Part shown: positions 10,617 through 21,740 of the stretch, piece after piece
How the letters are laid out: each line of letters begins with the position of its first letter
Position numbering within the stretch: the first letter of the stretch is position 1
Assembly (NCBI GenBank): GCA_031772625.1
Contig: CM062820.1
Span: 91,290,421 to 91,354,420, forward strand
DNA from: Pinus tabuliformis
Taxonomy: Eukaryota > Streptophyta > Pinopsida > Pinales > Pinaceae
Length of the DNA: 64,000 nucleotides
Direction: 5' to 3'
Notes under the pieces: model-generated
Told to the model about the DNA's origin: nothing
Databases searched by the model: none
The model's input: only the letters and a program-made list of their open reading frames with translations
Position numbers and translations under genes: made by a program

Positions 10617-12965
10617 CTAGAAGATATTGATGATACACCTACTAATACCCAAGATCAAATTGGGTTATTAAGATTTGGACAGGATGATCCAAACCATCCT
10701 TTAAACCATACCAGGGTGAAAAGAGCAAGATTGAAGAGAACACTACCAACTGAGAAATTTGAAGAGTTGATGAGATTAACATACATTGATGACATGCCAC
10801 CTAGCCTTAATGATGATGATGATAGTGAAAATGCAATGCATGAAGAAGGATTGAATGAAATGCTTACAAGTTTCTTTGGGGATGGAAACAATGATGACGA
10901 TAATGATCATATGGTTGATGATAACGATGATAGCAAGGGTAATTACCACCAACGTAATATTGATGATAACAACTTGAAAAACTCAATCAAGCAAGAAACT
11001 AAGACACCCGTGTTCAGATCAGGTGCAATTAGAACCTCAAAACTTGCATGCACATTAATATTATTAGAAATCAAGTCACTATTTGGTTGGTCAGACAAAG
11101 GATTCACTACCCTACTGAAGTGAGTTGAAATCTATTTCTTACTTTGCATTGTCAATTGGTGTATGTAATTCGTAAACATTCATAAACTTCATTTATATTT
11201 CTTTAAGGGGATTTTAAAACCATATATTGTATATAAACAGTCCTATTATAGATTGACATATCAAACATGTTCATCATAAGTCAAACATTCAATTGATTTA
11301 ATCTCAAGCAATCTTACAGGGCACTAAAAACTAAAATATTCCCTGAAGAGAATGTGTTGCCATCAACTTGCAGAAGCGTTGTTGATTGAGTTGGGGATTG
11401 AATATAATAAAATTCATTCATCTAAAAATGATTGCATTTTATACAGAGATGAATGTTAAGACAATGTAGAATTCCCTGTATGCAAAGAGAATATATATTG
11501 TATAGATGTACAAGGTATTACCGTTCCAAATAAGGTTTTACGTCATGTGCCAATTATACCTAGACTTCAATGAATGTTTCATTCAAAGTCACTTGCACAA
11601 TTAATGGACTAGCATGTAAAGAGCATAAGTAAATATGGATTTATTTCAATTGATGGAGTGTGCCCATTCTCTTTCCCGAGCTCAAATTATAATGTTTTGC
11701 CAATCAGATTGATAGTATAAAATATTCCCCCATGGATGAGTGTTGGAAAGGAGCACCTTAGCGACTGGCTCTCATTGTTCCAAAAAAACATCAAGTAAAA
11801 AAAATAAACATCTATATTGTGCCTTTTATTGATGAGATGCAACTGCTATGGAAAGGCATAAAAATGTATGGCATGTCACATCCTCCATCAAATAGGTCCT
11901 TCATGTTATATGGTGTGTGGACAATTTGTGATTTCCTGAGACTTGGGGTTCATTTTAGTGAGATAAAATACTTACATATTTACACTCATAATTTGCATCC
12001 CAACTTTTATACTTACATTTATACTATTATTTTGATGTTATTAACATTGCCTATTGAATTGTAGGGCTTCAAACAAATGGGATATTTGCATGTCCAAGAT
12101 GTGCAAAACAATTTCAAGGGTGTTATTCTAAAGATCTACATAAATTTTTATGCAAATAACAAGGTTTTTCTACCACCAAATCATAAGTTTAGAAATCACC
12201 AGACGGATCAATTTGATGGAAAAGTTGAAAATAGAGACCCTCCCATGATTATGGGTCCAGGTGATTGGCTTAAGAAGTATGAATATGTTAAATCAAAAGC
12301 TTGGGATGATTTTTTTTATTGAGGTGATTCAATTGAAGAACTATAACAAGTTGTAATTAATATGCCAGAAAGAATGAAAAGGAAATCCATATTTTATGAG
12401 CTCCCTTTCTGGAAGGATCTATTAATAGCTCACATGTTAGATCTTATGCGCATCTTCGAAAATGTCCCAGATTCTATATTTCGACATATATCAGACAAAG
12501 AGAAGGACACCTTGTCTTAAATGAGAGATATTGCTCTTTCGCATACCAAATTTGATAGAAGACATTTGTAGCAAAATAAGATATATTAAACATATGTAAA
12601 AGCTCCATGGATTTTGAAAAAAAAAAAAAAAGGAGCTAGACCAACTAAAAATAGTCGTTCAATGAGGACACATACTAGCTATGGGTCATAATTGGAAAAA
12701 GATTTTACAATTGATGGACATGTGACATGATTTAAAACACATGATTTTCATAATTTCATGAAGGTATTGTCATCATTTAACTTTTACTGGTAACATTGAT
12801 TAAGTACAATATATATATTGATATTTTGTTGTGTGATAATAATTACTAATGACCTTTGAGAAATTTGTTTGATAGCATATCATGTCGTTGGAAATTAGGG
12901 GGGATTCATATCTTACGTTAGCTTAAGGAATGCCATAAGTTGATTGTTAGCATTAGCATGGTATG
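10617..12965 (+). pseudogene. CACTA (En/Spm) TNP2-like transposase, 5' exons
   Basis: Transposase remnant readable as three or more exons. Exon 10617-11118 carries an Asp-rich acidic stretch and ends LLEIKSLFGWSDKGFTTLL at a GTGAG donor. The next begins after TTACAG at 11320 (ALKTKIFPEENVLPSTCRS), contains PFIDEMQLLWKGIKMY near 11820 and WTICDF near 11920, and ends at a GTGAG donor near 11957. The third starts after TTGTAG at 12065 (LQTNGIFACPRC) and includes ELPFWKDLLIAHMLDLMR near 12400, the counterpart of the conserved LP-W-LL-HNLDVMH block of TNP2 proteins. Several stops and frameshifts (for example near 11390) make it dead. Copia-2 is inserted at 12965/21097, splitting it from its 3' half. 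Confidence 0.85.
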
Positions 12966-14096
12966 TGTAGAAATTTGAATAATATAACACTTATTCACAT
13001 ATTATCCTGATTATACACTATTTGCGGAATGCATGCATAATACATAACCTCCTCTACCATTGATCATCAATCTGCGGAATTAAAAAAAAAACAATCGCAT
13101 GCACACATTGAAAACATCAATCACACATATCAACACAGTATGTAATGGGGAAAGCATACAGCTGAAAACCCCCAACTATATGTATATTATAATGATAGAG
13201 AACATGTAACAATACATAGTACAATACTCCTCACAAGTACTCAGTACTATCTCCACATGCTACACACAAACTAGCTCAGATCTGAACAAGTCATGGGTTC
13301 AAATCTCCTCCACTGTTTGCCTGTCTCTACTGCGCAATCCAAGTTGAGAATAGATCAGATCCAACTTCGAATTCATTTTGCTTGTACTGCGCAATCCTCA
13401 TTGGAAATCTCAATCAATGATTGTGCAAATCTCATGCACAGCTATAGTCACAACTGATAGTAGTCTCACCCTTTCACCCACCTCTAACACTTGTCTCCAC
13501 TGAACTGTCCATGCACTGAGTTAACTGATGTATTCTTTAGTTGAATTATGAGTTAATAATTAGTGAATTAATTAATAATTAATTCACATCACTCATCACT
13601 AGTGTATTTGGTAGTTAGACTAAATACAACTAGTTCAACTAAGTCAAACTGAACACAACTCCATCAACTCCTCAATCAACTCCACCAAACTCAATCACTT
13701 GCATTCTAACTGAAGTCCATCATGCAATAGCTCAACTAACCCATAGGAAAATCGTATTTCCTTCTGGCAGTTGCATGTGCCACATCCGTAGCTCGAACTG
13801 AAGTGCTGCAAGAGGATAAGATAATGTTTATAGTCCAAATATTATTAAGAGCTAATAATATTCGACTGTTCTATTTTTTGACTGGCAGTCTAAAAATAGA
13901 CTCTGCCCATATGTCTAAAAACAGAGGTCCATCTATTTTACCAACATGACCAATCATCCATAAATAGCATCCTGCAACTCATAGACCATGATCCATATGT
14001 CTAAAAATAGACTTTGCGCCAAAAATAGCCTACGGGCCCACTTAGTGAAGGCAACTTCTTTTCACTAAGCTCCATCATCTTGTTGCATTTTCAACA
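12966..14096 (-). repeat. Copia-2 3' LTR
   Basis: On the plus strand it runs TGTAGAAATTTG to TTTTCAACA; read on the minus strand these are the usual TG...CA ends. Pairs with 19965-21096 along its whole length with scattered substitutions. Confidence 0.93.
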
Positions 14097-14106
14097 CTCC
14101 CTCTCA
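14097..14106 (-). promoter_or_regulatory. polypurine tract of Copia-2
   Basis: Minus strand GAGAGGGAG lies immediately next to the 3' LTR start; expected primer for plus-strand DNA synthesis. Confidence 0.85.
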
Positions 14107-15684
14107 ACAAGATATGGATTATCTGCAACCCCTATCCTGCCTCTGTGGTATTCGAATTTTCTCCTGGTGAGTGCCTTCGTCAAGATATCAGCATCCTGAT
14201 CCTCCGTGGGAATGTATGAAAGTAACATGATTCTCCGCTGCACACAATCTCTGATATGATGGTACCTGATGTCGATGTGCTTGGATCTATCATGAAATAC
14301 GGATCTATCATGAAATACTGGATTAGCCGAGAGTTTAATGCAACTCTGGTTATCACAATAAATCACAGTAGGCTCCAAGTGTGACCCGAACAACCCGACC
14401 AGGATCTTCCTCATCCATATAGCCTCGCATACAACCAAACTTGCTGCCATATACTCGACCTCTGCTGAACTGAGTGCCACGAATCTCTGCTTCTTGCTGT
14501 ACCAAGAAACTGTTGTCGACCCGATACTGAAGATTCCTCCAGATGTGCTCTTTCTATCCGTTGGGCTCCCTGCCCAATTTGCATCCGTGAAGCCACATAG
14601 TTTAACCTCATCCTCCTGTCTGTACCACAATCCATATCCCGATGTGCCTCTGAGATAACGCAATACATGCTTGCCTGCCTTCCAGAAGAGCTTGGTTGGC
14701 TTAACCATAGCTTATGAAAGATGGCTAACAGCATAGCATATATCGGGTCATGTATTGACCAGATACATAAGCGACCTCGCCAACTATCGATAAACAGTGG
14801 CATCCACTACCTCCACTGAAGTAGCATCCTCCTTCCTCCAACCTCCAGGAAGAGGAGTATCAATAGGCTTGCAGCCATGCATGTTGAACTTCTCCAGTAT
14901 CTCCCGGGCATACTTACCCTGAGAAACAAATAGTCCATCACTGCGCTACCAAATTTCCAATCCCAAGAAATAATGAAGGAGGCCCAAGTCCTTCATCTCA
15001 AACTCTCTAGCAAGATCCTCCTTGCATGAAAGTATCAACAGCTCATCTCCCGTCAAAATCAAATCATCTACATAAAGTACAATGATCAGCAACTTACCCT
15101 CCACCACAATCTGGTATAGGTTAGGATCCGCCTCACTCTTGGAGAATCCAAGTCCGGTGAAATAACTGTCTATACGTGTGTACCAAGCACGAGGTGCTTG
15201 TTTCAACCCATACAGCGCTCTCTTGAGCCTGCACACATGCAACTCGCTACTGAAGATCTCGAAACCTTCGGGCTGCTCTATGTACACCTCCTCCTCAATG
15301 ACTCCATTGAGGAACGCAATCTTCACATCCATCTGATGGATATGCCACCCCATCTGCGCTGAGAGAGCAAGAATCGTCCATATGGAAGAATACCTTGCGA
15401 CAGGTGCAAAGGTCTCCTCATAATCGATCCCCTCTATCTGTGAGAAGCCTCGGCAACAATCTTTCCTTGTACTTCTCAACACTCCCGTCAGCTGCCTGCT
15501 TCACTTTGTAGATCCATCTCGAACCCACCACTGATTTCCCTTCCGGTCTTGGGACAATCTCCCATGCACTGTTTCTGACAATCGAATCATACTCTTCCAC
15601 CATGGCATCTACCCATGCGGGATCCTCCATAGCTTCCTCGAAAGAGGATGGCTTAGTCACGACACATTTTCTCACAAGAGCCAT
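14097..15684 (-). pseudogene. Copia-2 reverse transcriptase and RNase H
   Basis: RT starts near 15684 (MALVRKCVVTKPSSFEEAME, GSRWIYKVK). It shifts frame near 15480-15440, then continues with FSQIEGIDYEETFAPVARYS, the motif A region IHQMDVKIAFLNG, YGLKQAPRAWY and the catalytic YVDD near 15065, to LLHYFLGLEIW at 14946, where a stop falls. RNase H follows in another frame (about 14810-14100): LFWKAGKHVLRYLRGTSGYG, GFTDANWAG, SLSSAE-type ALSSAEVEYMAAS, YCDNQSCIKLS, and ADILTKAL near the end. A short tandem duplication (SVFHDRS twice) is visible near 14310. Catalytic motifs are intact, but at least one frameshift and one stop separate the parts. Confidence 0.92.
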
Positions 15685-15867
15685 TTATCCAGTGTACCAA
15701 TCAGGTGATTGTCTCTGTCTACGCTGTGCTGTAGGTGATCCTACAACCTTCTCTGCATCTTGAGCCAGTCGCTCAGCTTCTGTAGTGCGCTTTCGCCCTC
15801 TGATGATTGGCACTGCATGAGTGGCCTCTTCCACTCCATGAACTTCATCTTGTGGTTGATCCACATC

Positions 15868-17107
15868 CTAAAGCTCATCCTTAGGAACTAATAGCTCCTC
15901 ATCTGCATGCAAGTGTGGCTCCCTCTCAAGCGAACACTTCATGGCTTTCTCCTCCTGAAATTTGATATCCCATCGCACAACAGTCTTGCGACTGTCTGGC
16001 AAATACACACGATAGTTGTGGGGCGTATCAGTGTACCCCACAAATATCCCAACCTCTACAGTCAGCTCCAACGTCTTCTTGGCATCCTTCGTCACATGCA
16101 TGTAAACAGGAGAACCAAAAATCCTCAAATGAGAAATATCAGGCCTCTTACCAGAATAAGCCTCCTCGGGTGTATTCATGCCAAGTACCTTGTGAGGACA
16201 ATGGTTATGCACATATACTGCAGTATTGCATGCCTCCGCCTACAAGTGAAGGGGTAAGCCCTGATCACGCAACATCGCCCGTGCAGCACCCACGATCGTT
16301 TTGTTCTTCCGCTCAGCAACCCCGTTCTGCTGTGGGTTATGGGGAGCTATGAGCTCTCTTCGAATCCTTTCTGCGCTGCAGAAGTTCTTGAACTCGCCAG
16401 AGATGAATTCACCACCATTATCACTCCTAAGAGCCTTCACCTTCTTCCTTGATTCCTTCTCGACCAGTGCTTTGAACTCACAGAACTTTGAGTATGTCTC
16501 GCTCTTCTTCTGCATGAAGAAGATCCAGCACTTTCGAGAGAAATCATCAACAAAGATCACATAGTACTTGTGCTTTGCTGTCGAGGCTACTGAGAAAGGT
16601 CCACACACATCTGTGTGAATTCTCTCAAGGATCGTCGTGGCGTGACTATCCTTCTCGTGAAAGGTGGCTTTCACAAATTTTCCCAAAGTACACCCCTTGC
16701 ACTGATCTGACTGTGCAAGAGTGCCTTTAGGAAGTCCAGTAGAAATCTGCTGCAGTAACTTCAAGGCTCCATGGTGAAGGTGGCCCAATCTCTGGTGCCA
16801 CAGCTCGCCATCATCCCGGCTCACCAATCCTTCTACCTTGCATGCCATTGTTGCGCAGCCACCTACATGCAATTGATAAAGGTTCTTGACTCGAACCCCT
16901 ATCTTCCGAGTTTCTCCAGTTGTCTTACTACGCAGGAAATCCTTTCCCTCGCTGAAGACAACAACATATCCCTTGTCTTCTAACATCTCCACAGAGATAA
17001 GATTCTTCTTCAATCCTGGAACATGCATCACTTCCTTCAATACGAAGGGTTTGCCAGAATCCCTCTCAAAGGAAGTGGTACCGATACCGGTCGCACTGTA
17101 TCTACCA
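15868..17107 (-). pseudogene. Copia-2 protease end, GAG-pre-integrase and integrase
   Basis: Reading right to left: the post-protease strand HVPGLKKNLISVEMLEDKGY; a GAG-pre-integrase zinc module (WHQRLGH and CKGCTLGK); then the integrase core with HTDVCGPF (first Asp), ALRSDNGGEF (second Asp) and NGVAERKNKT (Glu), so all three DDE residues are present. After a break near 16240 the C-terminal part continues in another frame (LGMNTPEEAYSGKRPDISHL, FGSPVYMHV, VGYTDTPHNYRVYLP) to about 15868, where a stop falls before RT. The right end at 17107 is the junction with the nested LTR; the DNA at 17008-17107 is a second copy of 18637-18737. Confidence 0.92.
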
Positions 17108-18259
17108 TGTAGAAATTTTGAATAATTTAACACATATTCAATGGAGATTATCCTGATCATGTACTATTGCGGAAAACATACACAATACATAAGCTCCTCT
17201 ACGTTGATCATCAATATAGCAGCATCAATAACAATAAAACATCAAGAGCATTCACACATTAACACAGTATGTATCCCGGGGAAAGCATCTCGCTAAAAAC
17301 CCCAACTATCTGTATATTAATGATTGATTCATGTAACATTACACAGCATAATACTTCTCACAAGTATCTCCACCTCTGTTACACACAATACAGCTCAGAT
17401 CTGATCTCCAAATCTCTTCCACTGCTTGCCTGCCTCCACTACTCAATACCTGCTCAAGAACTGTTGAGAATGGCTCACCAAACTCGTTTTTCACCTGCAA
17501 AATAGTCACTCACGCTTTGTTGGACGTGAGCACAAGCTATAATGTGGGAAAATACGTGAGAAAACTCATTGGCATACTCAATCCCTTGATTGTGCAAGAT
17601 CTGGTGCACAACTATAGTCACAACTGATAGCAATCTGATTCTCTACCACCTGTCCCTGTTGAACTGAACATGCACTGACATGCAACTGAGTTAACTGATG
17701 TATTCATTAGTTGTATTATGAGTTAATAACTTGTGAATTAATTAATAACTAATTCACCCAACTCATCTCTAGTCTATTTTCCAGTTAGACTAAATACAAC
17801 CAGTTTAACAAAGCTAAACTGAACACAACTCCATCAACTCCACCAAACTCAACTGATTGAGTTCTAACTGAAGTCATGCATGCAACAACTCAACTGACTC
17901 ATAAGAAAAGCGTATTTCCTTCTGACAGCTGCATGTGCCACCTCTGTAGCTCAAACTGAAGTGCTCCAAGAGAATAAGATTAAGTTTATAGTCCAAATAT
18001 TATTGTGAGATAATAATATTTGACTTTTCTATTTTTGACAGCCAGTCTAAAAATAGACTTTGATCACTCACACTTTCATCAAAAATAGAAGTCCATCTAT
18101 TTTTTCCCAACTTGATCAATCATCCATAAACAGCAACCTGCAATCCATAGACATGATCCATATGTCTAAAAATAGACTTGCGCCAAAAATAGCCTGCGGG
18201 CCCACTTAGTGAAGGCAACTCTTTTCACTAAGCTCCATCATCTTGTTGCAATCTCAACA
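17108..18259 (-). repeat. extra Copia LTR nested inside Copia-2
   Basis: Complete LTR-like unit (TGTAGAAATTTT to ATCTCAACA on plus) of the same family but visibly diverged from the outer LTRs, about 1.15 kb, same orientation as Copia-2. On its left it joins coding DNA at ACCAT, the same letters that precede the real 5' LTR next to the PBS (ACCATGTAGA), i.e. microhomology. On its right it runs straight into an inverted LTR fragment. No 5-bp target duplication. Confidence 0.85.
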
Positions 18260-18640
18260 GCACATGCAGCTGTCAGAAGGAAATACGCTTTTCTTATGAG
18301 TCAGTTGAGTTGTTGCATGCATGACTTCAGTTAGAACTCAATCAGTTGAGTTTGGTGGAGTTGATTGTGGAGTTGATGGAGTTGTGTTCAGTTTGACTTA
18401 GTTAAACTAGTTGTAATTAGTCTAACTGCAAATAGACTAATGATGAGTTGTTAAACTAATTATTAACTCATGATGCAACTAATGAATACATCAGTTAACT
18501 CAGTTGCATGTCAGTGCATGTTCAGTTCAACAGGGACAGGTGGTAGAGAATCAGATTGCTATCAGTTGTGACTATAGTTGTGCACCAGATCTTGCACAAT
18601 CAAGGGATTGAGTATGCCAATGAGTTTGCTCACTTCCTTC
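18260..18640 (+). repeat. inverted LTR fragment forming a foldback with 17108-18259
   Basis: About 380 bp that is the reverse complement of roughly 17557-17938 in the neighbouring LTR (CACATGCAGCTGTCAGAAGG and TTGCACAATCAAGGGATTGA are clear anchor words). Together they form a large imperfect hairpin with a loop of about 0.3 kb. Confidence 0.85.
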
Positions 18641-18879
18641 AATCCTGGAACATGCATCACTTCCTTCAATATGAAGGGTTTGCCAGACTCCCTCTCAAAG
18701 GAAGTGGTACCGATACCGGTCGCACTGTATCTACCATCATTGCCCATCTCGATGTGCACTCCAAGATCTTTCTCATCCAGATCAGAAAACAAATCTCGAT
18801 CTCCTGTCATGTGAAAAGACGCACCACTGTCCAAGAACCATACTGATGCCATCACACTTGATACCAAGCATGTGATCAA
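18637..18879 (-). pseudogene. Copia-2 protease segment
   Basis: Minus-strand reading SVWFLDSGASFHMTGDRDLF carries the retropepsin active site in the copia form DSGAS, followed by YSATGIGTTSFERESGKPF. It stops at the junction with the inverted LTR fragment. The last 100 bp (18637-18737) are repeated at 17008-17107, where the protein continues into integrase. The insertion therefore cuts pol between protease and integrase. Confidence 0.9.
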
Positions 18880-18905
18880 CGAAAAATCCAGCTCAAACTA
18901 CGAGG

Positions 18906-19703
18906 CTAAGGCCTCTCCCACTGCAGATCCAGCAGCTTGCTTATTTTCTTCTTCTGCGGACAATTCGTGGCATAATGTCCATGTTGGTGACAGTGAAAGC
19001 ACTTCACCTTGGACATGTCCTGCTTCCTGCCTTTCGCACCGGAATGAGAAGCTTTCTTGTTCTTCCCCTTCTTTGCTTTGGCAGCCAAAGCGCAAATTTC
19101 TTCATTAGATGCCTTTGATGAAGATCCGTCCCTGGTATTCTGCCTGATCTCCTCTTGCACAAGATCCGACCAAAGTCTCTCCCATCCTGGCAATTTCTCT
19201 CGACCATTGACAGAGTCCTGATAGGAATGCCAACTCTTCGGAAAACCAAGGAGAGCCAAGCTCACCAAGTCCTCATCATCGATAGTCACACCCACACTTC
19301 CCAGCTCATCCCGGCATTGGGTGAACTTCGTGAGATACTTGGGCATACTGTCTCCTTTCTCACACTTAATGTTTCTGAGTTTATCCTTGAGCACCAACTT
19401 CCTCTGGTCGCTCTTGATTTGGAATAAATCTGTCAATGCTTTCCACATCAAGTATGGAGAAGCCTTTCCGTGCAGGCTGGATACAATGCGATCCTTCACG
19501 CCCTCCAACAAAATCCTTCGACACTTTGCTGTCTTCTTTTGCCAAGCCTCAACTTGAGCAGCATCAGTAGGCTTTGGGACCTCAGCATCTATGAACTCCT
19601 TCAACCCATTGTCATCTAATACCGCCTCCATCCTGTCTTTCCATGCAATATAATTTGAGTTGCCTTCAAGGGAATACTCCAATCGCAATCCGTTGAAAGA
19701 CAT
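18906..19703 (-). CDS. Copia-2 gag (frameshifted at its end)
   Basis: About 265 codons from the Met at 19703 (MSFNGLRLEYSLEGNSNY); 11 more codons are open upstream, but this start aligns with usual copia gags. Contains the copia gag fold (YIAWKDRMEAVLDD, AKCRRILLEGVKD, MPKYLTKFTQCRDELGSVG, DEDLVSLALLGFPKSW) and a CCHC knuckle, CFHCHQHGHYATNC, after a Lys-rich stretch. The frame then shifts after NCPQKK, so gag and protease are no longer in one frame. The protein would form the virus-like particle. This is the best-preserved ORF of the element. Confidence 0.88.
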   Translation of the reverse strand: MSFNGLRLEYSLEGNSNYIAWKDRMEAVLDDNGLKEFIDAEVPKPTDAAQVEAWQKKTAKCRRILLEGVKDRIVSSLHGKASPYLMWKALTDLFQIKSDQRKLVLKDKLRNIKCEKGDSMPKYLTKFTQCRDELGSVGVTIDDEDLVSLALLGFPKSWHSYQDSVNGREKLPGWERLWSDLVQEEIRQNTRDGSSSKASNEEICALAAKAKKGKNKKASHSGAKGRKQDMSKVKCFHCHQHGHYATNCPQKKKISKLLDLQWERP

Positions 19704-19952
19704 TTCAACTTCAACACCAAGAAAATACTGTTGCAAATTCGAATTCTACCAACTCAAAACTCAACCGCTTCGGATCTAAAATTCGTGAGAACAAAGTATT
19801 TCTCGTACAGAGATTGACTGTATGGGCATTTATCGGATATCTCACCTTCCAAAAGAAGGATGAATCCAGAGGCTACTTGACCCAATTACAGACTCTCCCT
19901 GAAGAAATAAAATGTAATCACTTTCTGAATAATAGATCTGATAATCAACTTC

Positions 19953-19964
19953 GCTCTGATACCA
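19953..19964 (-). promoter_or_regulatory. primer binding site of Copia-2 (initiator-Met tRNA)
   Basis: Minus strand TGGTATCAGAGC directly abuts the 5' LTR end; the standard plant copia PBS. Confidence 0.92.
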
Positions 19965-21096
19965 TGTAGAAATTTGAATAATATAACACTTATTCACAAA
20001 GATTATCCTGATTATACACTATTTGCAGAATGCATGCATAATACATAACCTCCTCTACCATTTATCATCAACCTGTGGAATTTAAAAAAACAATCGCATG
20101 CGCACATTGAAAACATCAATCACACATATCAACACAGTATGTAATGGGGAAAGCATACAGCTGAAAACCCCCAACTATATGTATATTATAATGATAGAGA
20201 ACATGTAACAATACATAGTACAATACTCCTCACAAGTACTCAGTACTATCTCCACATGCTACACACAAACTATCTCAGATCTGAACAAGTCACGGGTTCA
20301 AATCTCCTCCACTGTTTGCCTGCCTCTACTGCGCAATCCAAGTTGAGAATAGATCAGATCCAAGTTCGAATTCCTTTTGCTTGTATTGCGCAATCCTCAT
20401 TGGCAATCTCAATCAATGATTGTTCAAATCTCATGCACATATATAGTCACAACTGATAGTAGTCTCACCCTTTCACCCACCTCTAACACTTGTCTCCACT
20501 GAACTGTCCATGCACTGATTTAACTGAGATATTCTTTAGTTGATTTATGAGTTAATAATTAGTGAATTAATTAATAATTAATTCACATCATTCATCACTA
20601 GTGTATTTGGCAGTTAGACTAAATACAACTAGTTCAACTAAGTCAAACTGAACACAACTCCATCAACTCCTCAATCAACTCCACCAAATTCAATCACTTG
20701 AGTTCTAACTGAAGTCCATCATGCAATAGCTCAACTAACCCATAGGAAAAGCATATTTCCTTCTGGCAGTTGCATGTGCCACATTCGTAGCTCGAACTGA
20801 AGTGCTGCAAGAGGATAAGATAATGTTTATAGTCCAAATATTATTAAGAGCTAATAATATTCGATTGTTCTATTTTTTGACTGGCAATCTAAAAATAGAC
20901 TCCGCCCATATGTTTAAAAATAGAGGTCCATCTATTTTTACCAACATGACCAATCATCCATAAATAGCATCCTGCAACTCATAGATCATGATCCATATGT
21001 CTAAAAATAGACTTTGCGCCAAAAATAGCCTACGGGCCCACTTAGTGAAGGCGACTTCTTTTCACTAAGCTCCATCATCTTGTTGCATTTTCAACA
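19965..21096 (-). repeat. Copia-2 5' LTR
   Basis: Full-length partner of 12966-14096 with the same ends. The flanking GTGTG at 21097 is the right half of the target duplication. Confidence 0.93.
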
Positions 21097-21740
21097 GTGT
21101 GTGATATGAAATGTTCATGTGTGAGAGACATAGAAATATTATATTTCTTTTTAATTTTTTTCTAAAGTTTCATACTAGTTTTCTATTCTTATATTAGGTG
21201 GGTGACCTCCAAGGAGATGTCGAATGTGAAGTGCCAAAATGGAATAAGGAAATTGCATAAATTGTATGTGTATTTGAGAAGGAGATCCCTACAAGTTTTT
21301 TGGACCTAGAAGTCCATTTGCTTATACACCTAGTTGATGACATTGAATTGGTGAGTGTCATATCAACGAGTTGGATGTTTTTCTTTGAGAGGTATATGAA
21401 AACTCTAAAAATATATGTCTGACAAAAGGCACATCAAGATGGTTTCATGGCTTAACGATATGTATTTAATGAAGGATTTTTCTTCCTATGTGAATTCCTT
21501 GGTAAGGATTTTGAAGATGGGCCACACTTCTGGGATGAAGAACGAGTATCATATATTATTGATGGAGAAAAACCACAATATAATGGTGCTTAAGTATAAA
21601 TTAGTAAGTAAATTCATGATCATTATGGTTATTTTCATTGCAAACATTAATTTACTCTGTAATTCATTTTTCAAATTAACAACATGATATTTGGAGTTTG
21701 AAATAAATATGTCAACATGTAATAGGTGTAGAAGAAAGTG
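21097..21740 (+). pseudogene. CACTA TNP2-like transposase, middle part after Copia-2
   Basis: Continues the transposase split at 12965. Around 21270-21360 the reading FEKEIPTSFLDLEVHLLIHL matches the conserved F-P-F-D-HL-HL block of TNP2 proteins. Around 21370-21560, in shifting frames, SWMFFFERYMKTLKIYV, an AEGYVLNEG-like stretch and FLCEFLGKDFEDGPHFW match the next conserved blocks. Several frameshifts and stops. A GTAAGT donor-like site lies near 21605. Confidence 0.85.

Larger units (their letters stand above)
12966..21096 (-). mobile_element. Copia-2, near full-length Ty1/copia element
   Basis: Minus-strand LTR retrotransposon with 1.13-kb LTRs (TGTTGA...TCTACA), a PBS matching initiator-Met tRNA directly inside the 5' LTR, then gag, protease, integrase, RT and RNase H (the copia order) and a GAGAGGGAG polypurine tract against the 3' LTR. 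Flanks are GTATG (12961-12965) and GTGTG (21097-21101), a 5-bp target duplication with one mismatch. It is inserted in the CACTA transposase. The interior is interrupted by an extra LTR plus an inverted LTR piece at 17108-18640, and several frameshifts disable pol. The two outer LTRs are very similar by eye, so insertion is fairly recent. Confidence 0.92.

Noticed and set aside
13260..13310. TAGCTCAG followed by GGGTTCAAATC, like tRNA A and B boxes, in the Copia-2 LTR (also at 20270)
   Set aside because: Spacing is far too short for a tRNA, there is no acceptor or anticodon stem, and it lies inside a protein-coding retroelement's LTR.
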